Assembly (NCBI RefSeq): GCF_008831285.2
Contig: NC_045147.1
Location: 6,292,334 to 6,356,333, forward strand
DNA from: Nymphaea colorata
Lineage: Eukaryota > Streptophyta > Magnoliopsida > Nymphaeales > Nymphaeaceae
Reading direction: 5' to 3'
DNA length: 64,000 nt
A program made the translations under genes and the position numbers. Positions 11,903 through 23,600 of this stretch are shown piece after piece. The notes beneath the pieces are model-generated. The model was given only the letters and a program-made list of their open reading frames with translations, was not told the DNA's origin and did not search any database. Positions within the stretch are counted from its first letter, which is position 1. Every line of letters starts with the position of its first letter.

Positions 11903-12075
11903 AATATAATTTATAACCCACATTTTTCTTGAACATCCGCAATCCAAAATGAGTTTGCCCATTCACTATGCAACCAGTAGTTATCGTACTCCAAGTGATG
12001 ACATCTCTCTCAAGCATTTGATCAAACAAATTAATTGCATCTCTGATACTGCCACATTTTGCATAGACGTTCAGC
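11903..12075 (-). pseudogene. PPR gene fragment
   Basis: The minus strand from 12070 reads NVYAKCGSIRDAINLFDQM and then LERDVITWSTITTG, ending at a stop after KNVGYKLY. This is a clear match to consecutive pentatricopeptide-repeat units of the plant PLS type (consensus MYAKCGSI..A..LFDQM.ERDVITW). Upstream bases look like further decayed PPR sequence in shifted frames. PPR proteins bind organellar RNA; this piece of about one and a half repeats has no start and cannot encode a working protein. It sits between the hAT remnant and the right end of the putative PIF element, so it may have been captured by a transposon. Confidence 0.85.
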
Positions 12076-12850
12076 AATTAATTCTTCATGGCCAAAGCAT
12101 ATGAGTACCCATTGCAGATTGACAGCCCTGACCTTGTTTGCCCTCTTGGCGACCTCCCAACGTGCAACAAGCTCGAAAAACAAGAACCAATGTGGAGATA
12201 TTTGGCTCCAACCCTTTCAGTCTGCTGCTGTGTGTTTACCTGCACATGTTAATCCTACATTGAACTCCTCCTTCCACACCCAAAACAAGGGAGCAAAGAT
12301 GCCATCACCACATGATGAAGTTGAAATCTAAATCTGGTGGGAGGAAGAGGAAGGGAGGAAGGGAGGAAGGGAGGAAGAAGCGGATGGGAGAGCCTGTTGA
12401 TGGGAGGGAGAAGCGCAGCGATTGTTCGGTTTCCCCAAAAGCTAGAGAGAGAGGGGGGAGAGAGAGATAGGAATCGAGAGAGAGCAGAGAGTGAGGATGA
12501 GAGCAATAGAGGCTATCTCGCGATGGTGGTTCATGGAGATTTGGTGTTGGTTCCTTCCACTGCTGGAGATGTAGTGGTGAAGCTCAACAGCTGTGGCAAT
12601 GATAGGTGTAAAGGCGGGTGGTGCGTGAGATCACACAAAATGAAAATGAAGCCAATGGTTAAAAATTTTGTTCGTGGATAAATGTCGGACTTCAACAAGT
12701 CCAACAGATTTCCATGGACGACAGTTTGTGTTTTGGTCGTTGAGAGGGCAGACGCTTTTATCTTGCATGATGGAACATGGACGGAACTATAAAATGTGGA
12801 TCTCTATCCTTCGTCTATATTAACATTCACGCCCATCAGATGCCCCCTTA

Positions 12851-14873
12851 GGGATGTTAATAATCTCAATATATAAATATCCGAAAAAGCGGACGTGGTA
12901 AAGTATATCTTCGAGTCTAGTCTGATCCATTGACATCCATACGAACACTAGACCAAATGATATTCAATTCCTACAGAAAATTGGTCTGCAGGCAATAAAT
13001 ACATATACCTAATTGCAGTTAAAGTTTCACAGTGAAACTTGATTGTTTGCTCTATGAAAAAATGATTTACAAAACAGTGCAGGAATCTGGTTATCCCTTT
13101 AAAGTAAAGATTACACAATAAAGACGTATAAACTCATCTTACGGCTGTCCCAAAATACAAAATATGTAAAACTCTTCCTTCTACCCAAGCCAACACATTA
13201 ACTTACAGGAACATGCAACAGTTATGAAATCACATTTAAATTTGCTTAACTACCCATCCTAACATAAGGGATGAATAAAAACACATATCCAGCCAATTGA
13301 TGCTTCATGGATGCATGTAATGCATTAAAATGACATGTAATGCATGATGCATGTAATGCATTAAGAATGAGATGAAATGAATGAAAACATGATTTACATT
13401 AGATTTAGATGAGTTCATGTATCATACATGAACTATGCATATTGACGTAAGGTACCTTATGATATCATTTGAATATGTGTATGCATGTCGATATATATAA
13501 CTATGTATGATGTGTGGCACTAGGATGAATGAGGGTCTAACTAATGTATGTTATGATGATAGGATGCTATGATTCATGCATGGGGATGCGATGATGTCAT
13601 GACCATGTTTGGACTTGGGCTCGTGTTTGATCATTTTCGCTCTCAGGTGAACATTGATTGAGTCCATTTTGGTCCAAAGGTTAGGATCTTTTTGGGTTTA
13701 TTGTGTGTATAATAGCAGCCGTTGACTGAGCAAAGGCTGGCCTCTTGCGCTTGGAGAAGAAGGGAACTCATTTGCCGGAGAGTATACATTTTTTTACATC
13801 CGGCTACTTCTTAGGCAAACAGCTACCATTTCTAGCGAACGACTACCATTTCTCGTGAACGGACTCATTTTCAGTAACTTAAAAACGAAAAAAAAAATGT
13901 GTTTTTTCACATTTTTTCATTTTTTTCATTTTTTCATTTTTTTAATGTCAAACAGTTTTTTTTTCATTTTCTATCTTTTATTTGTTGCAAATCTACTTGT
14001 CTTTTGATGTTTGTGTTATTATTTTCTCATTTATTTTATTTTTCCCCAATTTTTATTTTTTTAATTTAAAAAATACCGTTTTTTTCTCGTATTTTTCAAG
14101 TCAGCCATATTATACTCGAGAAAAACCTCGTTGTTTAAAACTCCAAGACGTTATTTGTGACTATGACAACTTATAATGGCCGAGAAAAGTAGTGGCTCTC
14201 GTGGGCATGGCCATGCCCAACCATGGCTGCTGGGCAGCCCCATTGCATATGGCCGAGCGTAACCTTGGGGTCCTAGTGGCAGGCCTAAAGCAAGCTGACA
14301 TCACTAAGACACATGGGTACAAGTACGATTTGGATATGAGTAAGGAGATATGGGTACATGCATGGTAATTGGTAAGTCTAAATGTGGGTATAGGGATACG
14401 ACATTATATATATATATAAATATGCAATAGCACAAAAAAAATCAAAATGAAAGCAACATTTAAATAAACAAGTGATTTATATTCCTAACCAATAACTCTA
14501 GAAAAAGAGTTAGAAAAAATTACATCAATAAAATTAAGTAGTTTGGATCAACTTCAAGTTAAAAAACACCGTGTAAGTACCCATTTTTAGCATAGGTATA
14601 GCTAGGGCTACACAATGACTTGAGTCAGCTCGAGCTTGAGTTAAAAAGCGCCCAAGTGTTTATATATGAGTCGAGCTCAAGTTCTAAGTATGCTCGAAAT
14701 GTTAAACAAGTCGAGTTCGAGTTGTAAGAACTCGATCCCTTTAAAGTTTAAACTCGACTACATAATGAATGCTGACATATAATGAGAGAATAGTCAAAGG
14801 AGTAGTAGCTAAACAAGTTGACAAGTTAAAAGATATGAGATAGACTTAACAGAAACAAGTTCAACAAGTTCAT
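12851..14873. other. No gene recognised; T-rich and A-rich intronic sequence
   Basis: Contains repeated atgcatgtaatgcatta words (13311-13366) and strongly T-rich blocks at 13885-14090. From 14617 on there are scattered gagtcgagctc-type words leading into the 31-bp array. Confidence 0.6.
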
Positions 14874-15080
14874 TGTTGAGTCGAGCTCGAGCTCAATGTT
14901 GTATTGTTGAGTCGAGCTCGAGCTCGATGTTGTATTGTTGAGTCGAGCTCAAGCTCGATGTTGTATTGCTGAGTCGAGCTCAAGCTCGATGTTGTATTGT
15001 TGAGTCGAGCTCGAGCTCGATGTTGTATTGTTGAGTCGAGCTCGAGCTCGATGTTGTATTGTTGAGTCAAGCTCGTGCAT
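14874..15080. repeat. 31-bp tandem array, about 6.7 copies
   Basis: The unit begins tgttgagtcgagctcgagct. Copies start at 14874, 14905, 14936, 14967, 14998 and 15029, with a partial seventh at 15060, and differ by occasional transitions. Each unit contains the self-complementary GAGCTCGAGCTC or a one-base variant. Further such words lie on both sides (14617-14720 and 15095-15170), suggesting the subterminal region of a DNA transposon. Confidence 0.93.
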
Positions 15081-15204
15081 GTTATATGGAGCTAGCCTCG
15101 AGTTCGAGCCGAGCTCGAACTCAAGCTTTCTAAGTCAAGTCGAGTTTGAGTTAGCCCAGCTCGAGCTCGATTTGTAAGTAAACCTTATTGAAGTACCCAT
15201 GTGA

Positions 15205-15205
<1 letters not shown>

Positions 15206-15244
<39 letters not shown>
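15206..15244. repeat. (TA)n microsatellite
   Basis: Uninterrupted TA units. Confidence 0.97.
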
Positions 15245-15248
<4 letters not shown>

Positions 15249-18200
15249 CTGCCGTACCTCCATATCCTAGTTTTTTGAAAATAGTTCGAAACAGTACCCG
15301 TACTGGCACCTGTATCCGTACCTATATGATATAGTTTTTAGCATTTTCTAAAAAAAACACGTTTTTTTTATAATTTTTAAACGGCATTTCATTTTCTCAA
15401 GTTTTTTTCACATTTTTTTTCGAAAATAAAGCGTTTTTTGTGACTCTATTGCACGATCCAAGAGTTTCTTTACAACTTGCTTGAATGAGAAAATATGTAA
15501 GAGCAAAAGAGTTCTTATAGGATTGCGGCTGCGCCCCTTACAAGGATGGAATGAATTTGAATTCTGCCTTCTCATTGGGCGGCCTAGATCTGAGTGGCAT
15601 CTGTTTAGAAGCTTGCCAAATTTAGTAGCACCCCTTTCATGCGAACTTGATGGGATGGCTGAGGTGGATCCTGCGTGGCATACATGGTGCCGGTTCAGCT
15701 GAGGGTGCACGATGGTGGGGTGACACACGGATAGGGCATGTGGTGGACTGGTGTGTCACATGATCTAGTGCCCCTGCTAGCTGCGCCCACGGCCTGTGTG
15801 CTGGTGATGTGGAATGCGCTCAAGTGGGCTGGGTTCGCACGGTCTAGGGCCGTGCCAAGTGCTGGGTCTGCTCAATCTGGTGCTCTGTGAAGAATTGGGG
15901 CGCACTCAGCTCGAGGTGGTTTGAGCTGGGTGCACCTACTCGGGTTTGGCCCAAGCTCTATGGCTAAAGCAATCTGAACTGAAATGGTCTGACGCATGGT
16001 GTCACTGTCCTCCTGCAGTGGGCCAAGGGGGACAGTCCCTAGGATGCAGGCTGAGGAACTAGAAGGGCAAGGGCCCTTATTGAACTCTGCCTCATGTAAG
16101 CCAAGCTAAATTGTAGTGGCAGGTCGTATGAGCCAGGTTGGTCAAGGATCAGAAGGGCTTGGGCCCTCATGGTTTTCCACGTTAGCCTCCTTTGGTGGTG
16201 CTGGTTGAGGCGATTTGGGTTCTTAACCTGCTTATGCCACGGCTCGTATGGTGTGGCCATGCGGCCCAAGGTAGGTCTGCATCACTTACTCTGTATTAGA
16301 TGCAGGATATTTATCAGCCGAATACCAAACAATAGAATGTTAGGAAAGGAAATATGATTTGAGAAGGGCAGAAGAAATCATATGAGAAAGAAACTAAGTC
16401 ACCTGAGTGCGTGAGTTGCGTCTGCACGTGACACACATGCAGGTGCAGGTGCTCAATTGTAGTGGTAGGTGCGGGTTTAGATTTGAGTTACGCGCACCAA
16501 CTTGGGTGAGTTTTGTCTGCGCATGCGCGGAGGACAATTTTGTCCCTCTTTTTTTAACTTAAACTTTTAAGTTTGACTTTTTTAAACCTCATACGATTAG
16601 GGTTTAACCCTTTCACATGGGAGCTTGGAGCGCTGCCCACCTCCCTTGGCCTCCTTCTTGACTTTCGATCACTCCTCTGGTGAGAATCTGATTTTTCCGG
16701 CTGCCCTTCCTCCTTCATCTGTTAGCGACCTTAGTTCGATGACGGTGATTGAATCAGGGACAGCGACGGTGAGCATCATCGGCAACAACAAAGGTGATTT
16801 TCGATGGTGAGCTTGTGAATCGGCGACAATGACGTGATTTTACAAATCTTTCATTTTTTTTTGTTTCTTCTGAATATTTTCATGCTTAATATCTTGTTTA
16901 TTTCAGTTTTTTTTATGTGTTGGCCTATTTCCTACTGATTTTCCCCTATTTGTGCATGCTGTTCTGCTGATTCACTTTTTCATTGTTTTTTTTTTTCCGT
17001 TAGGATATTTGATCTTCTTTTGCTTCTTTATGTCATTAAGTTGTTATAATGTTATTTGTTAATTTATTTTACTATTTCTGTTCTGTCTGAGCCATGCTTT
17101 TTCTGTTGAGGAATGCTGCTCTTAGTTATATATTAGTTATTAGTTATTATCTTAGTTATACATTAGTTATTAACTTTTTTGTTTGTGCTTGTATGAGTTT
17201 TAACTGGCAGCCGTGTAACTAAGAAAGTCGTGTGAAATGCTCTTTTTGAGTTATATATTAGCTTCCTACATGTGCAGCTAATATATATCAAATATATTAG
17301 TTATTACTGAATACTGTTTTTTGAGTATATATATATATATCCTCACCCGCACTGAAATTTTTTTGGATTTGCCGCATCTTGCACCTGCACAGCAAAGAGG
17401 GATAGTGGCGAATCGCAACACAAAGAAAGGAAGAAAAGGGATTTGTTGATCGAGAAAAACAAAAACAATCTCCTTACCACATTGTAGAAGAATAGAGAGA
17501 GGTGAGAGGAGAATGCTGTCGAGGAAAGGGTGGCTGCAATGCATGAAACCCTAAACCGTAATTCAAAATGACTTAATCATTCTTGATACTTTGATAGGAA
17601 TATTCCTGTCTCATCTGCAAAATGCAATATACCATTACTGAAATCTATTTTGCACATGTTGAAATGGAATAGAGGTGTGCTGCTGAATATAATAGATATA
17701 AGACATGTTTGGATCTGGACCCAGATCCATACATGATAAAAAATAACATATCTTAACATCCATCATTTTCCTCTAGTGTTTTATATGTACGGCTGTGTCC
17801 TTGTGCCTATGATTTTTGAAATTTGTTCGTAGTCGTATCCTCACCATTGCCATGGTACATAGGTAAGACTAAACTGACTTTGGGGTTGAGGGCCAAGGTA
17901 AGATTTTGATCCATGATCCACATATCAAAGGATCTAGCTTTGACTTGGCCCAAAGTCAACCAAGGGTATCGTTTGGTCCGATTTGGGTATGTGACAGTTT
18001 GGGATTGCATATTTGGACTGAACAAAATGTCCCGGATCTATTTAGGAGCAAACTCAAATTGGACCCGCCTGGGTTGGCTAGCGTCAAAAGGCTTGTACCT
18101 AGATCCGATGTAATAAACCAAAAAGACAATGCATAACCTCCCGGATCCAAATGTTGGGTAGACTAATCAGCTAGTGGACCCATTCTAGGCCCCATAGGAG

Positions 18201-18729
18201 ATTCTGAATGGGGTTTTGTTAACTGGGCTGCTCACTGGATTGATCCAACTGGATCCTAAGTTTGGCTTGGGGTATGGCAAGCCTCGATGGGGTTGAGCTC
18301 CTTGTCCTTGACAGATGCCCTAAGGCAACTAAAGGGGCGGTAACTCTTGTGATGCTTGTTGGGTGGATGGCAGATGCCATCCGGCCATTTCACGCTCCAT
18401 TGGCACTACATCGGCAAGAAATTCAAATGCTGCTGCCTAGGCAGCGTCTGCTGGTCTCAACGTTGTTTTGGACAAGGTTTTAAAACCTAGTGACTCGACT
18501 CAACTTAGAGTTAGTTGACTTGTGATTCTCCGGGTCAGTTCCGTTCAGTTAGTCGGCCTGGTTTTGGTAACTTCTTTTGCATAAGGTATATTTTCATATG
18601 TATAATATGGTGTTTGTGATTCATTATAAGACTAATATGTTACACATAACATGTATAAGTATAACAATGTGTATGCATATGTAAAATTCAAATTTTAGTA
18701 ACATACTTACTACAGTTATGTGTGTGGAT

Positions 18730-18731
<2 letters not shown>
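15245..18731. other. No gene recognised
   Basis: Mixed composition: T-rich at 15340-15450, GC-richer at 15500-16300 and AT-rich around 16830-17340. Short open frames show no recognisable family. A GC-rich piece at 16620-16810 looks like a gene leader fragment but has no partner. Confidence 0.5.
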
Positions 18732-18766
<35 letters not shown>

Positions 18767-18797
18767 TATACTACGTTGAAATACACACACACACACA
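18732..18797. repeat. Two (AC)n microsatellites
   Basis: AC runs at 18732-18762 and 18783-18797. The sequences following the two runs (aaaagtatactacgttgaaat and aaaaggttctacattgaaat) are similar, so the block is an old local duplication. Confidence 0.9.
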
Positions 18798-18905
18798 TAC
18801 AAACACAAAAGGTTCTACATTGAAATTTTGCTATGGCATATGGTTTTGGTATTGTTTACAAGTATATTTGTGTAATATGTTAGATCATATCCTTAGATGA
18901 CTCGT

Positions 18906-20100
18906 TTACACTTTTGACTCTGCTAAAGCTTGGATGACTTGCCTTGTCATCCCATGACTCTGTTGAGTCTTAGCATTTTCTAGTTTTTTCCATTTTTTTG
19001 ACCAGGTGGAGGACCGAGCCATTGAGTCAGCCGAGGTGGTTCGGCTGGGTTTTAAAAATTGAAGCTTTGGTTTTATGGACTGGGAAATAGTTCTTTCTGT
19101 CTCTGATGGATTCCACCTGCTCGTTTTTTGAAATATCTGCTTTTGATGTAGGTCGTTGAGTAGGGGAAACAACATTTGTTGTGCTGATGAAAGCAATATT
19201 GTGTGGAGGGAACCCTCTAGCACCAGGTTGATCATTTGCAGGTGAGTCGACGGTAGGATGCTGCCCAGACTTGTAAAGCTTGTGTTAGGTTTGTCGTTCT
19301 GTGAAGTTTGTTGTGCCTTTACGGATGCATCAGCTGTGGGGCTATCTCCATTGACTGAGCCATGATTGCCAGGATACTGCAATGTGCGGGAGCTAGTTGA
19401 ACCACTTTCTTTTGCTTATTTTTCATTTCGATTCCTTTGAAATTTCTCAACCCTGTTGTTGAATTCGTCTGGCCATTTCACTATGGCAGCTAGGGTTCTA
19501 GACTTCTAGCCATCCCTAGTTTGTTCTTTTGAGTTGCTTCTTCCTGCACACTTGTTCTTGCTGATTTTTTTCCATGCATGCTTGTCAACCTTGTAGGTAA
19601 TTGACAGACTTGATTAGGTGAAACATGAGATCTTCAAGCTTTATTTCAGAATTCCATTTTTCTTTTCCTTTGTTTTTTTTCATGTTCATATCATTCCTTT
19701 AATCTTCAGCCATGATGAAGATTGAGGAAAAACCTGGGTTCTGATACCAATCTGATGCAGTCATTAGAGTTTTTCGCTCTAATCCCTGTGGTAGAGCGAA
19801 TTAAAGGGGAACAAAAAAGAAATTGGATGAAAAGAAGAAGAACAAAGAGAACTTATCAAAGCAAAATGAAGGTTTGAATTAACCAACCTTCAATAATCTC
19901 TCAAAAGGACTATTCTTGCCTTTAAATAGGGACTTCTAAACAATTTGGATCATTTAGATCCAAGATAAAAAACCAACTAAAAGGGTCCAAAATCACTAAT
20001 CCAAAATCAGTAAATTAAACGAAACAAAGAAAATGCATCCATTCCGAGATCTGGTCCAAACGGTTCAGCCCTGTGTCAAACCATGTTCACTCTTTCCTTG
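18906..20100 (-). mobile_element. LTR-retrotransposon 5' fragment (LTR, PBS, decayed gag)
   Basis: A minus-strand primer binding site TGGTATCAGAACC lies at 19749-19737, complementary to initiator Met-tRNA. To its right an LTR-like block starts with TG at about 19753 (tgatgcagtcattag) and may end near 20100. On the element strand, 26 bases after the PBS, ATGGCTGAAGAT begins a frame that stops at the fifth codon. A 158-codon minus-strand frame (18906-19382) follows and could be decayed gag, but I recognise no domain in it. No second LTR was found. It lies antisense in the presumed first intron of the host gene. Confidence 0.4.
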
Positions 20101-20490
20101 AAAGGAAATACAATCCCTTAACATGTAAAAATTACTTTTCATCTACTACAACTAATTTAGGCCTCCATAGATCATTGTAATGCATGTAAATTTTGGTGAA
20201 CGCTACATCTCTTTCTGGAGATTATTGGTTGCAAATTTTTTTTGGCTTAAGACTGCCATACATTACTCTAAAAATATCTTGTCCTTGTTGGCTTGGAAAA
20301 CTGCAACAAGTGGTGACTGAAAATTTTTAGGAATTGTGACACTCAGATTTTGTAAGCAGCTTGTTTTGTGCATTTATCAGGAATTGTGGCAATTGTATTT
20401 CTAGTTAATTTGCTACATAGGAGCTGTGCTATTGGATTCTTTTAGCTTTATCAGCTTGATTTAGTGGCCATTTTGATGTTCACTTTTCAG
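20101..20490 (+). other. 3' end of presumed intron 1
   Basis: T-rich intronic sequence ending in a good acceptor, gttcacttttcag, at 20490. No other feature was recognised. Confidence 0.5.
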
Positions 20491-20629
20491 GTTTGGGGTA
20501 ACAGCTGTCTTTGCATGATCTTACCCTTGAAGTAGGGTTCTGGTTATTGTATCTGGAATACGGTAGCGTCTATTAAGTTTAGGATTAAAGTTGAACTTAT
20601 CTGTCAACAACCTGCAAAGCAACAAGGAT

Positions 20630-23600
20630 ATGGAGCAGAATATATTGGATAAGTCAAAAACATTGAATCCACATGCTGCAGAGTTTGTTCCTTCTGCCCT
20701 TAGGGCTTCTTCTGTAGGTAGCAATTTACATGAGCCGCTAAAAACTGATGTTTCTGAGAATCCAGGCAGGTCATTGGTGAATCAGAAAGATGCTATTATT
20801 TCAACTAATTCAGATGAAGAGGTTATTCAGTATTGGCGAAGACAGCTTCCTGATGATATTACTCCAGATTTCAAGTTTATTGCTGGAGATGAGCAACCAG
20901 GGCCTAGTGATATATTAGTCGCTGGTTTGTCTCTGCTTGATGGGGACATGCCTACAATGAATTGCCAGCAATTGCTGAACAAGTCACAGGAAATTGCTTC
21001 TCAAGGGGTTATTAACCCAAGCTCAAACAACAATTTGTTGTTCTACATCCCTGAATGTGGAGAAGAGCAATCATCATCAGCTTTCATGACTTTGCCAACC
21101 AACCCATGGGGCAAGCAGTTGATGAATTATGATGAGCATCTGAGCAAGGGAATGGAAAAACATGCTTCCAGTGATGGTTGTAGTACTGTTTTCTTGAATG
21201 AGTTGTCAAGTGAACAAATGAGCCTTGATGACTCTGTGGCTGTTCATGTGGAACTGATGGCTAAAGAATTTCCAGGTTTTGCTGCTGAAAGCCTAGCAGA
21301 GGTTTACTATGCTAATGGATGTGACTTGAGCTTGACTATTGAGATGCTTACACAACTTGAGGTATGAAAATTTGTAAATTTCCTGCATTGCCATAAACTC
21401 TTCTTAGTAGTAATACCCAAAATTGAACCTTTAGACTCTACAGTGAACAAATGTAGTTTCTGACTTTGTTCAAGTGCCTTGTCTGTCCACAGCTCATTTT
21501 TACCTAGTCCCTGACTATGCTTTTGGATGTAGAAAGCAACAGAAACTATGTAACATGAACTCTTTAATGAAGTTGGTGAGCCTGTGTCACCTACTCTGCA
21601 TCCTGGTTCAGGTGCAGGTGCTGCTTACCAGATTCAATCACCAGCAATGTTAAGTGATGCAAAACTGCCTACAGTACGGTCAATTTTGTCTAATCTGTTT
21701 GTCAATTAAACATAGTTATATTTTCGTTTTTAAGAATTGCTTGAGAACTTTTTCTTCTATATTTTTTAAAAATTTATTTTTCTTGGGAAAATCTTGTTAA
21801 TTGAAAAAGTTTGAAAATGCAAGAGATAATAACATTTCTCATCTGCTGTTTTTTTTGTAAAATCATTGACAAAAATTCATCACTTTGTTTTTTAATTATA
21901 AAAAATGTATTTATTGAAAATATATTTACTTTTTTATATTATCATATTATTTTCTGCTGATATTTTGAAAATGTTGGAATATTTAGCTAATAATATGGGC
22001 TAGCTTCCGAATGCCAAAAAGTTCTTCTGATATATCCTAAATATTGGTGATATTTGTGACTATGCAAATGGGTAATAAGCTTAGTTTCATAATTCATTAG
22101 CTTATTCTTTTAATCAACTGTTAATGCTTGTGCTATATATCAATTTTAACTTTGTTTTTCCCCTTATATATGCACCTATATGACAAGACATCATCTGATT
22201 TGGTAGCAACTTTGATTTTATCCTGATGGGTGTGACTAGGTGGATCTATATCTAGCACTGTAGTGGTCTCAAATTGTGATCCTTGTCCAAACCCACATGC
22301 ATATGAGTACAGTTCAGCCTCATTGGAGGTGTAAAATTTAGCACCTTGTCTATGGGAGATGCCTGGTGATCAAGAAATGAAGTGACCAATCTATTATTAT
22401 GATTTTTTTTTTGCTCGATGCTGGATATCCAATGACATGAGTACAAAAACAATGAGAGAGCTGGTTTGGGAATCTATTGGACTGTATGATTACCCCTTAT
22501 CGTTCTTATTCCTTCTCTGCTATCTTGTTTTTAATGGTACATCTTATAGTTGATTTGCCATCCCAGATGTATTGCCACAAAAAATGCGAAAGTTGATTTG
22601 GGGATTTTTGGGCCTGTGTGATTATCCCTTAGTTTCTTTTCCCTGCTTGTCTGCTATATTTTAGTTTCTTCCCCTGCTTGTTTGCTATATTGTTTTTAAT
22701 GATGTGCGGTATCGCTGATTTGCCATCTCAGATGTATTGCCACTGAAGGATAGGATTTGATGTGACACTCAACTGGGTTATTTTGTGTCTTCTGTATGTT
22801 ATGGAGGTATTATGGAATTAAATTCTCTTTTGCTTTCTTGGATAAAATTGCAGCTTCAGGTAGATTCTGGGTTTAGTGGAAACATCAGTTCAAAAGCTTT
22901 GTCAGCGCCAAACCTTAGTTCCCTGGACTTTCCTGCACTTACTGTGGCCGATGCTCAGAATGGTCCACCCAAGTATGCAGGAGATGATCTTGTTCAGGCA
23001 GTCAATCCTTGTATATCAAACGAAAGAGAGAGTTTCAGAAAATCAATTCTTTTTGGCACATCTAAAAGTGCGACGAATTTTGCTTCAGCAGTGCGTAAAG
23101 TGTCACCTTCAGAATCTGGTAACTTAAAGTATGTAAAAAATGGTTCAACTGATGTAAGCATAGGGACAAGTAGAGGTTCACAGCTCCGGGCAACCTCTTG
23201 CGCTGGAAGTCAATATCAGAATGGTGATAGGTTGCTGAATTGTGGCACGACACGAGGTGCGCCTGTTTGGCTTGAGACAGGAGATGCTGTGGGTAATAAT
23301 CTTGATGACTTTTTGCTGGTTCATTATTTTCACCAGTTAGCTTCAGAGGGTATTTATCTGATTGATTTTACTGTGTATGCCGACATCTGGATCACAGCAA
23401 ACATGTATTCAGAACTAAGAGAAGAAGCTCGAGATCATGCACGCCTTCGGAATGCTTATTTTGATCAGGTAATTACTCTCCTGTTAAATTAGCAGAATAT
23501 TTATATTCTTAGCTGACATGTTAAGTTGATGGCATAATCTGAAAAAACCACCCTTGTTCATGTCTATAACTGACAACAATATCTCAAAGTCAACTGATCC

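Larger units (their letters stand above)
9643..12847. mobile_element. Putative PIF/Harbinger-like element carrying other sequences
   Basis: Left end TGGGGCATTTGAATG and right end (reverse complement) GGGGGCATCTGATGG form imperfect terminal inverted repeats. Both are flanked by TTA (9640-9642 and 12848-12850), the 3-bp duplication expected of PIF/Harbinger. The 3.2-kb interior holds a hAT remnant and a PPR fragment but no Harbinger transposase that I can recognise. TIRs and TSD are short, so chance pairing is possible. Confidence 0.35.
8775..20490 (+). other. CID7: Presumed first intron (about 11.7 kb) filled with repeats
   Basis: Runs from donor 8775 to acceptor 20490 (or 20582). It holds the hAT remnant, a putative PIF/Harbinger element, a PPR fragment, satellite-like arrays and an LTR-element fragment, listed separately. 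No host coding sequence was recognised inside. The inference depends on the leader exon belonging to this gene. Confidence 0.42.

Noticed and set aside
14870-15070. Minus-strand frame encoding a repeated Arg-Ala / Leu-Asn-Asn-Thr peptide
   Set aside because: It is only the translation of the 31-bp tandem array.
14874-15080. CRISPR-like repeat array
   Set aside because: Units are directly adjacent with no spacers, and the context is eukaryotic.
18906-19382. 158-codon minus-strand frame as a separate host gene
   Set aside because: It follows an LTR-element PBS and decayed start codon on the same strand, so decayed gag is likelier. No domain was recognised either way.
23293-23397. Treating 22854-23468 as one uninterrupted exon
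   Set aside because: The stretch between DAV and ANMYSELREE does not resemble the rest of the family and is framed by GT...AG, so an intron is the better reading.
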